In this document: positions 6,202-9,901 of the stretch, one piece after another
How positions within the stretch are numbered: position 1 is the first letter of the stretch
Layout: every line of letters begins with the position of its first letter
Source: Deltaproteobacteria bacterium
GTDB taxonomy: Bacteria; Desulfobacterota; DSM-4660; Desulfatiglandales; B25-G16
Assembly: GCA_018400255.1 (NCBI GenBank)
Contig: JAGYMO010000049.1
Span: 1-9,901, forward strand
Length of the DNA: 9,901 bases
Direction of reading: 5' to 3'
Notes under the pieces: model-generated
Told to the model about the DNA's origin: nothing
Databases searched by the model: none
The model's input: the letters and a program-made list of their open reading frames with translations, nothing else
Made by a program: the position numbers and the translations under genes

Positions 6202-6843
6202 ATGAACGTTACATTAATATACGATAATGAAACTGCAAGGGAAGACCTGGTGGCCGATTGGGGTTTTTCATGTTTGATCGAGGAGGAAAAAACACCAACC
6301 ATTCTTTTTGACACTGGAACAGATGGATCTATACTGCTTTCAAATATGAGGAAGCTCAATATTGACCCTCTGACCATAGAGGAGGTTTTTATTTCTCATG
6401 GTCATTTTGACCATATAGGTGGGCTTGCAGATTTTCTACAGATAAACAGCAATGTTACGGTCTACCTGCCGGCATCAGTCAGGGGTGTTAGAGGTGCGAG
6501 AGAGATAGTTTCAGTGAGTGAAAGAATGTCCATCCATAAAAATGTTTTTTCTACCGGAGAGCTCGAGAATATAGAGCAATCTATGGCCGTAAAAACAGAC
6601 AAGGGCATTGTATTAATTGTGGGCTGCTCGCACCCAAGGATGAAGCATATCCTTGATGCAGGCTCAGAGTTCGGGGAACTATATGGCATTATCGGAGGCC
6701 TTCATGGCTTTAATGAATTTGAGTTGTTCAGGGACCTTAAACTTATTTGTCCGGCCCATTGTACCCAGCATCAGTCTGAAATCAGGGCCTTGTACCCGGA
6801 TAAATGTATTAGCGGTGGAGCAGGTACTGTTATCTCTATTTAA
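6202..6843 (+). CDS. Metallo-beta-lactamase-fold hydrolase, short COG1237-like
   Basis: The 213-aa protein shows the metallo-beta-lactamase fold signatures in order: LFDTGTDGS (35-43), SHGHFDHIGG (65-74) with ligands H66, H68, D70 and H71, GCSHPR (141-146, H144), GGLHGF (165-170, H168) and PAHCTQHQ (184-191, H186). This arrangement matches the COG1237 group, which includes the enzyme named dihydropterin-ribofuranosyl-aminobenzene phosphate synthase in methanogens. Usual members are about 250-280 aa, so the segment between the HxHxDH motif and GCSH is shortened here. It should bind two metals and hydrolyse or transfer a phospho or ester group; the substrate is unknown. The ATG has AGGGG upstream. 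It follows the DUF1684 gene on the same strand. Confidence 0.85.
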   Translation: MNVTLIYDNETAREDLVADWGFSCLIEEEKTPTILFDTGTDGSILLSNMRKLNIDPLTIEEVFISHGHFDHIGGLADFLQINSNVTVYLPASVRGVRGAREIVSVSERMSIHKNVFSTGELENIEQSMAVKTDKGIVLIVGCSHPRMKHILDAGSEFGELYGIIGGLHGFNEFELFRDLKLICPAHCTQHQSEIRALYPDKCISGGAGTVISI

Positions 6844-6871
6844 GGTACCAGTTCACCGGGGGAAAATATTT

Positions 6872-6923
6872 GACAGGATAACAGGATAGACATGATAGTT
6901 TCTTTAATCCTGGTTATCCTGTC
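6872..6923. repeat. Inverted-repeat element (GACAGGATAA...TTATCCTGTC)
   Basis: The left arm, 6872-6887, reads GACAGGATAACAGGAT. The right arm, 6907-6923, is its near-exact reverse complement (one extra base), with a 19-base loop. Very similar GACAGGATAA...TTATCCTGTC sequences are seen as dispersed intergenic elements in a range of bacterial genomes, so this is probably a REP-like copy. It sits 29 bases after the hydrolase gene and may also work as a weak terminator. There is no T tract after it. Confidence 0.75.
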
Positions 6924-6927
6924 TAAA

Positions 6928-6942
6928 AATAGCTGAGCTATT
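6928..6942. promoter_or_regulatory. 15-bp perfect odd palindrome AATAGCT-G-AGCTATT
   Basis: Seven bases on each side of G6935 are perfectly symmetric. The site lies four bases after the inverted-repeat element and about 185 bases before the FAD-linked oxidase start. A 7-1-7 dyad is a typical operator size, but no second copy is seen and no regulator is assigned. It could be part of the repeat element or chance. Confidence 0.35.
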
Positions 6943-7127
6943 ACTATTTGAGTACATTTGAAATTGGAAAGCGTGCAGCTCAAGTTTTTTAAATTTGATT
7001 TAAACGGCGGTATAAAGAATCAAAGCTTTCAATTTTAGTAGAAAAGTTTTATTAGGTATTCTGAGTGTATATAAGGGTGCAGTTAATCATTTTTCATTTA
7101 TAAAAAATATTGATCAGGAGCTAAACC

Positions 7128-8558
7128 ATGTCTGAGGATAGAGTCTATAAACTTATAGCAGAAATTGTCGGTTCGGAAAATGTTTCGAACGAACCATATT
7201 CTTTGGAGTGTTATGCCCGTGACTCTACTACCAATAAACCTTCGCTTCCCAACTATATTGCCATGGCCACAACGGTTGAACAAATTCAGGGATTAGTGCG
7301 TTTAGCAAACAAGGAGAGGATTCCTCTAATACCGGTTGTAGGGATGTCAAACACCGGAGGATTGACAATACCTGTAGAGGGAGGAATTATCATTGATTTG
7401 CATAAAATGGATAAAATAATAGAGATTAACACGGATATTGATTACGCCATAGTTGAGCCAGGCGTCACCATAGGTCAGATTGATGCCGAGTTAAAAAAAA
7501 TTGGCTATTGGGTGTCCCTGCCGGTAGGCCCCCCTGGCTCTGCCGGGCTGCTTCCAGGGTATATACTTCATGGCTATGGACATCTTGGAGGAAAATACGG
7601 AATAAATTCCGAGCAGATTACCGGTGCAGAGTTCGTATTACCAGACGGTGAGCTTGTTAGGTTAGGCGGTGGGGCTGTGTCTCCTTATTGGTTTCACCGA
7701 ACCCCGATCCCTGATTTACTTGGACTTGCTTTAGGCTGGCAAGGGAGCACTGGTATTGTTACAAAATTGGGCATTAACATATACCAAAGGCCAAAATTTA
7801 AGGATGCAGTAGGATGGGGCATCTTTACAAGCCATGAGGAACCATTGCCTGAAAGTTGCGCGCGTTTTTTATTAAAAATTGGTAGGTCTGAATTGGCATA
7901 TGATATTTCAGGCCATAGCTGGGGGGCGGTGCAGATTGGAAAAGGCCTAAAATACCCACTTGAACCCAAGCCTAAGGAAGACCCCGAGCTTTATTTTGCA
8001 GCCACCACATACGCGTTTACCGAGGAAGAGATAACCCTTAAAAAGAAGCTTATCGAACGCTTGATTAAGGAGGGGATAGACAGTGGGCTGCCTTTTGATT
8101 ATACAGATGTTACAGGCAGGATTAAGGTGGAAATGCCTACTAAATATGCGTTGAAATACTCGGATCACAGGGGAGGGGGAGGTTTGGATTATATAGGCAG
8201 TATTACGCCGGTAATTAATTGGACAAAAGGGATCAAGAGACTTAATGAGATCTTTGACAAATTTGATTTTACTCCATATATAAGGCTTTCTGTTTATCGG
8301 GGGACACTTCAGGGTATGATGAGGGCCCTCATGCCGTATAATAGGGATGATGAAAAGGATGTAGACGCCGTTCAAAAGATGGCCAGGGAGGTCGTCCAGG
8401 TTGTCTTGGATTGCGGAGGTTTAATATACAAAGCGCCTTCCTTTGCCTGCAAGGCAATGTGGGAAAGGGGAGACCCTAACTATCTTAAATTAATGAAATT
8501 AGTTAAACAAACCCTTGATCCAAACAGTATAATGAATCCAGGCAGATTGGGTATGTAA
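7128..8558 (+). CDS. FAD-linked oxidase/dehydrogenase (vanillyl-alcohol oxidase/4-cresol dehydrogenase/glycolate oxidase superfamily)
   Basis: The 476-aa protein has an N-terminal PCMH-type FAD-binding domain (about 20-220). Visible motifs are PLIPVVGMSNTGG (66-78), IDLHKMDKI (89-97), VEPGVTIGQID (109-119), GYGHLGGKYGIN (149-160), VLPDGELVRLG (170-180) and GWQGSTGIVTKLG (203-215). The C-terminal oxidase domain includes DHRGGGGLDY (346-355) and ends with the family signature LDPNSIMNPGRLG (463-475). It should oxidise a hydroxy- or aryl-alcohol-like substrate, passing electrons from FAD to the Fe-S protein encoded 22 bases downstream. The central part is closest to the 4-cresol/vanillyl alcohol branch, but substrate cannot be told from sequence. 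There is no signal peptide, so it is probably cytoplasmic. The ATG has AGGAG upstream. Confidence 0.92.
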   Translation: MSEDRVYKLIAEIVGSENVSNEPYSLECYARDSTTNKPSLPNYIAMATTVEQIQGLVRLANKERIPLIPVVGMSNTGGLTIPVEGGIIIDLHKMDKIIEINTDIDYAIVEPGVTIGQIDAELKKIGYWVSLPVGPPGSAGLLPGYILHGYGHLGGKYGINSEQITGAEFVLPDGELVRLGGGAVSPYWFHRTPIPDLLGLALGWQGSTGIVTKLGINIYQRPKFKDAVGWGIFTSHEEPLPESCARFLLKIGRSELAYDISGHSWGAVQIGKGLKYPLEPKPKEDPELYFAATTYAFTEEEITLKKKLIERLIKEGIDSGLPFDYTDVTGRIKVEMPTKYALKYSDHRGGGGLDYIGSITPVINWTKGIKRLNEIFDKFDFTPYIRLSVYRGTLQGMMRALMPYNRDDEKDVDAVQKMAREVVQVVLDCGGLIYKAPSFACKAMWERGDPNYLKLMKLVKQTLDPNSIMNPGRLGM

Positions 8559-8580
8559 CTAATCCGAGGAGGTAAGGTAG

Positions 8581-9759
8581 TTGTCTTTAGAAGATTATAA
8601 GGAAATAGTCCATTTATGCCGTTTGTGTGGAAACTGTAGACAAGCTGGATCGACTTATTTACCGTGTTGCCCTGCCGGAGAGAGGTTTAGCTTTGATGAG
8701 TATTATTCCAGGGGGAAATCCATAATAGCTAAAGGCCTGTTAAATGGGGACTTGAGTTGGTCTCAGTCGATCGCAAATTCCGTTTATAGATGTACATTGT
8801 GCGCAGCTTGCGTTGAGCAGTGTCCGGTATCATACAAGGATTACATTTTAGAGGTATACCATGCCCTTCGTGAGGAGTTTGTTGAGCGGAGTTTGGTACC
8901 AAAGGAGATTAGGAATTTTCTTGAAGATATACAAAGATTTGGAAATCCTTTTAGGGAGGCAAAAAAGAAGAGAGGCGACTGGGCTGCGGGCACAAAAATA
9001 CGGCACTATCAAAAAGGCGATGATTTCCTGTATTATGTTGGCTGCATAGGCTCTTATGATGAAAGGGGTATGAAAATTGCTCAATCACTGGGTCATGTAC
9101 TGCTGAGTCTTGGGTTATCCTTTGGGATATTAGGAAGTGAGGAGGGCTGCGATGGAAACGAAGTTAATGGCCTTGGAGAAAAGGGTTTGTTTGAGTTGCT
9201 GGCTAAGGACAATATCGATACATTCAAGAGGCTCACTATTAAAAAGATTATAACACTTTCTCCTCATGCCTATAATACAATAAAAAATGATTATCCCCAG
9301 TATGGTGGAAATTTTGAGGTTATGCATTATACCCAGTTCTTAAGGGATATGATTAAAGATAAAAAAATAGTTTTTTCTAAAGATTTGGATAGCCGGGTGA
9401 CCTATCATGACCCATGTTTTCTTGGTAGATATAATAATGAATACGATGCGCCAAGGGAGATTCTAAGGGAGATACCAGGTGTTGAATTAATTGAGATGGA
9501 AAGAAACAGAGAGAATTCATTTTGTTGTGGGGGTGGAGGGGCAAATTTTTATACAGATCTCTTTGGTTCCGAAGAGAATAGTCCTGCGAGAATACGAATA
9601 CGAGAGGCCCATGCCACAGGGGCAAAAATTCTTGCTGTAGCTTGTCCTGCTTGTATGACTATGCTGGAAGATGCCCTTAAAGTTGAGGATCTTGAGCAAG
9701 AGATATCTATACTGGATATCTCCGAAATTATTGAAAGAGCCCTTGGTTTGGAGAATTAA
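8581..9759 (+). CDS. Ferredoxin/CCG-domain Fe-S oxidoreductase subunit (GlcF/HdrD-like)
   Basis: The 392-aa protein has two N-terminal Fe-S sites: C13, C16, C19 with C29/C30 (an irregular first cluster, nine residues instead of three before the last Cys), and C71, C74, C77, C81 (a canonical CxxCxxCxxxCP). Two CCG domains follow. The second is complete: HDPC at 276-279, CCGGGG at 315-320, CPAC at 355-358. The first is degenerate: GCIGSY at 154-159, but EEGCDG where EWCCG is usual, and LSPHAYNT where CPHCYNT is usual. Such proteins take electrons from a flavin dehydrogenase and pass them to a membrane quinone, HdrA-like or ETF partner. The start is TTG behind a strong GGAGGT site, 22 bases after the FAD oxidase; no ATG start is near. 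The pair looks like one operon. A hairpin lies downstream. Confidence 0.9.
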   Translation: MSLEDYKEIVHLCRLCGNCRQAGSTYLPCCPAGERFSFDEYYSRGKSIIAKGLLNGDLSWSQSIANSVYRCTLCAACVEQCPVSYKDYILEVYHALREEFVERSLVPKEIRNFLEDIQRFGNPFREAKKKRGDWAAGTKIRHYQKGDDFLYYVGCIGSYDERGMKIAQSLGHVLLSLGLSFGILGSEEGCDGNEVNGLGEKGLFELLAKDNIDTFKRLTIKKIITLSPHAYNTIKNDYPQYGGNFEVMHYTQFLRDMIKDKKIVFSKDLDSRVTYHDPCFLGRYNNEYDAPREILREIPGVELIEMERNRENSFCCGGGGANFYTDLFGSEENSPARIRIREAHATGAKILAVACPACMTMLEDALKVEDLEQEISILDISEIIERALGLEN

Positions 9760-9789
9760 AAAAGACAGTACTATGCAGACAGTTCAAGG

Positions 9790-9824
9790 TTGCAGGGCAA
9801 AAGAGGTTACTTCTTGCCCTGCAA
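9790..9824 (+). terminator. Hairpin downstream of the Fe-S subunit gene, possible terminator
   Basis: An 11-bp perfect stem, TTGCAGGGCAA (9790-9800) with TTGCCCTGCAA (9814-9824), has a 13-base loop that can extend the stem by AAG/CTT with one bulged C. It lies 30 bases after the stop codon. The following bases are only mildly T rich (ATCTCTGTTG), so it is weaker than a textbook intrinsic terminator. Confidence 0.55.
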
Positions 9825-9901
9825 ATCTCTGTTGACTAACACAATTTGTCATTTAAAAACAGGTGCGAAACCCTACCCCGTAACAGCAACAACCTCATCA
9901 A
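9825..9901. other. Right-edge intergenic sequence
   Basis: Nothing certain is visible in the last 77 bases. On the minus strand an open frame ends with a stop at 9873-9875 after eight codons that run off the edge (DEVVAVTG), which might be the tail of a gene outside the window. This is too short to call. Confidence 0.3.

Larger units (their letters stand above)
6844..7127. other. Intergenic region before the FAD-linked oxidase operon
   Basis: This stretch of 284 bases contains the inverted-repeat element and palindrome listed separately. The rest, 6943-7127, is A-T rich with no open frame I can support. TATAAA-like strings occur near 7010 and 7070, but no well-spaced promoter pair is clear. 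The last bases carry AGGAG, six to seven bases before the ATG at 7128. Confidence 0.5.

Noticed and set aside
6964..6979. Sigma-54-like promoter TTGG-N10-GC
   Set aside because: The GG-N10-GC spacing fits, but the -12 element reads CAGC rather than TTGC, and it is about 150 bases from the gene.
7947..8375. 142-codon open frame on the minus strand
   Set aside because: It lies entirely antisense to the FAD-linked oxidase, which has full domain motifs; the product has no recognisable motif.
9873..9901. Eight-codon C-terminal fragment DEVVAVTG on the minus strand
   Set aside because: Too short and cut by the window edge; an open run this short is common by chance.

Overview
The window reads as a chromosomal stretch of an anaerobic or microaerophilic bacterium with moderately low GC (my impression is about 40%; I did not compute it). 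The gene content is rich in Fe-S and flavin redox enzymes, and the ribosome binding sites are strong GGAGG types. Desulfobacterota-like or anammox-planctomycete-like lineages would fit, but nothing here fixes the taxon. I see no tRNA, rRNA, CRISPR array, insertion sequence or phage gene.

The window is two divergent blocks that meet in an intergenic region at about 5274-5560. The left block is all on the minus strand. Read 5'->3' it runs: Fur-family metalloregulator (5273-4815), thioredoxin with a C-terminal extension (4725-4195), a 32-codon mini-ORF coupled at both ends (4194-4096), a glycine-rich zinc-ribbon protein (4103-3879), a strong terminator hairpin (3865-3816), three small unnamed proteins of 58, 93 and 59 aa (3800-3105), a polytopic heavy-metal-exporter-like protein (3048-2023), and a large old-yellow-enzyme/NADH oxidoreductase with Fe-S and FAD/NAD domains (1924-35). 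The set suggests metal and redox homeostasis: a metal-sensing repressor, a dithiol reductant, Cys-rich metal-binding proteins and a probable metal exporter. That link is an inference from gene order.

The right block is all on the plus strand. It has a DUF1684 protein (5561-6100), a short metallo-beta-lactamase-fold hydrolase of the COG1237 type (6202-6843), an intergenic region with a 52-bp inverted-repeat element and an adjacent 15-bp palindrome, then a two-gene unit. That unit is an FAD-linked oxidase of the vanillyl-alcohol oxidase/4-cresol dehydrogenase/glycolate oxidase superfamily (7128-8558) and a ferredoxin/CCG-domain Fe-S protein (8581-9759, TTG start). Together these look like a substrate dehydrogenase that passes electrons through Fe-S clusters to an unknown acceptor; the substrate cannot be read from sequence.

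The most unusual points are the cassette of unnamed small proteins behind a terminator, the mini-ORF wedged between thioredoxin and the zinc-ribbon gene, the Fe-S protein whose first CCG domain has lost its cluster cysteines while the second is intact, and the inverted-repeat-plus-palindrome region before the dehydrogenase pair. No single gene set here is clearly a new system. The small-protein cassette is the best candidate for something undescribed.
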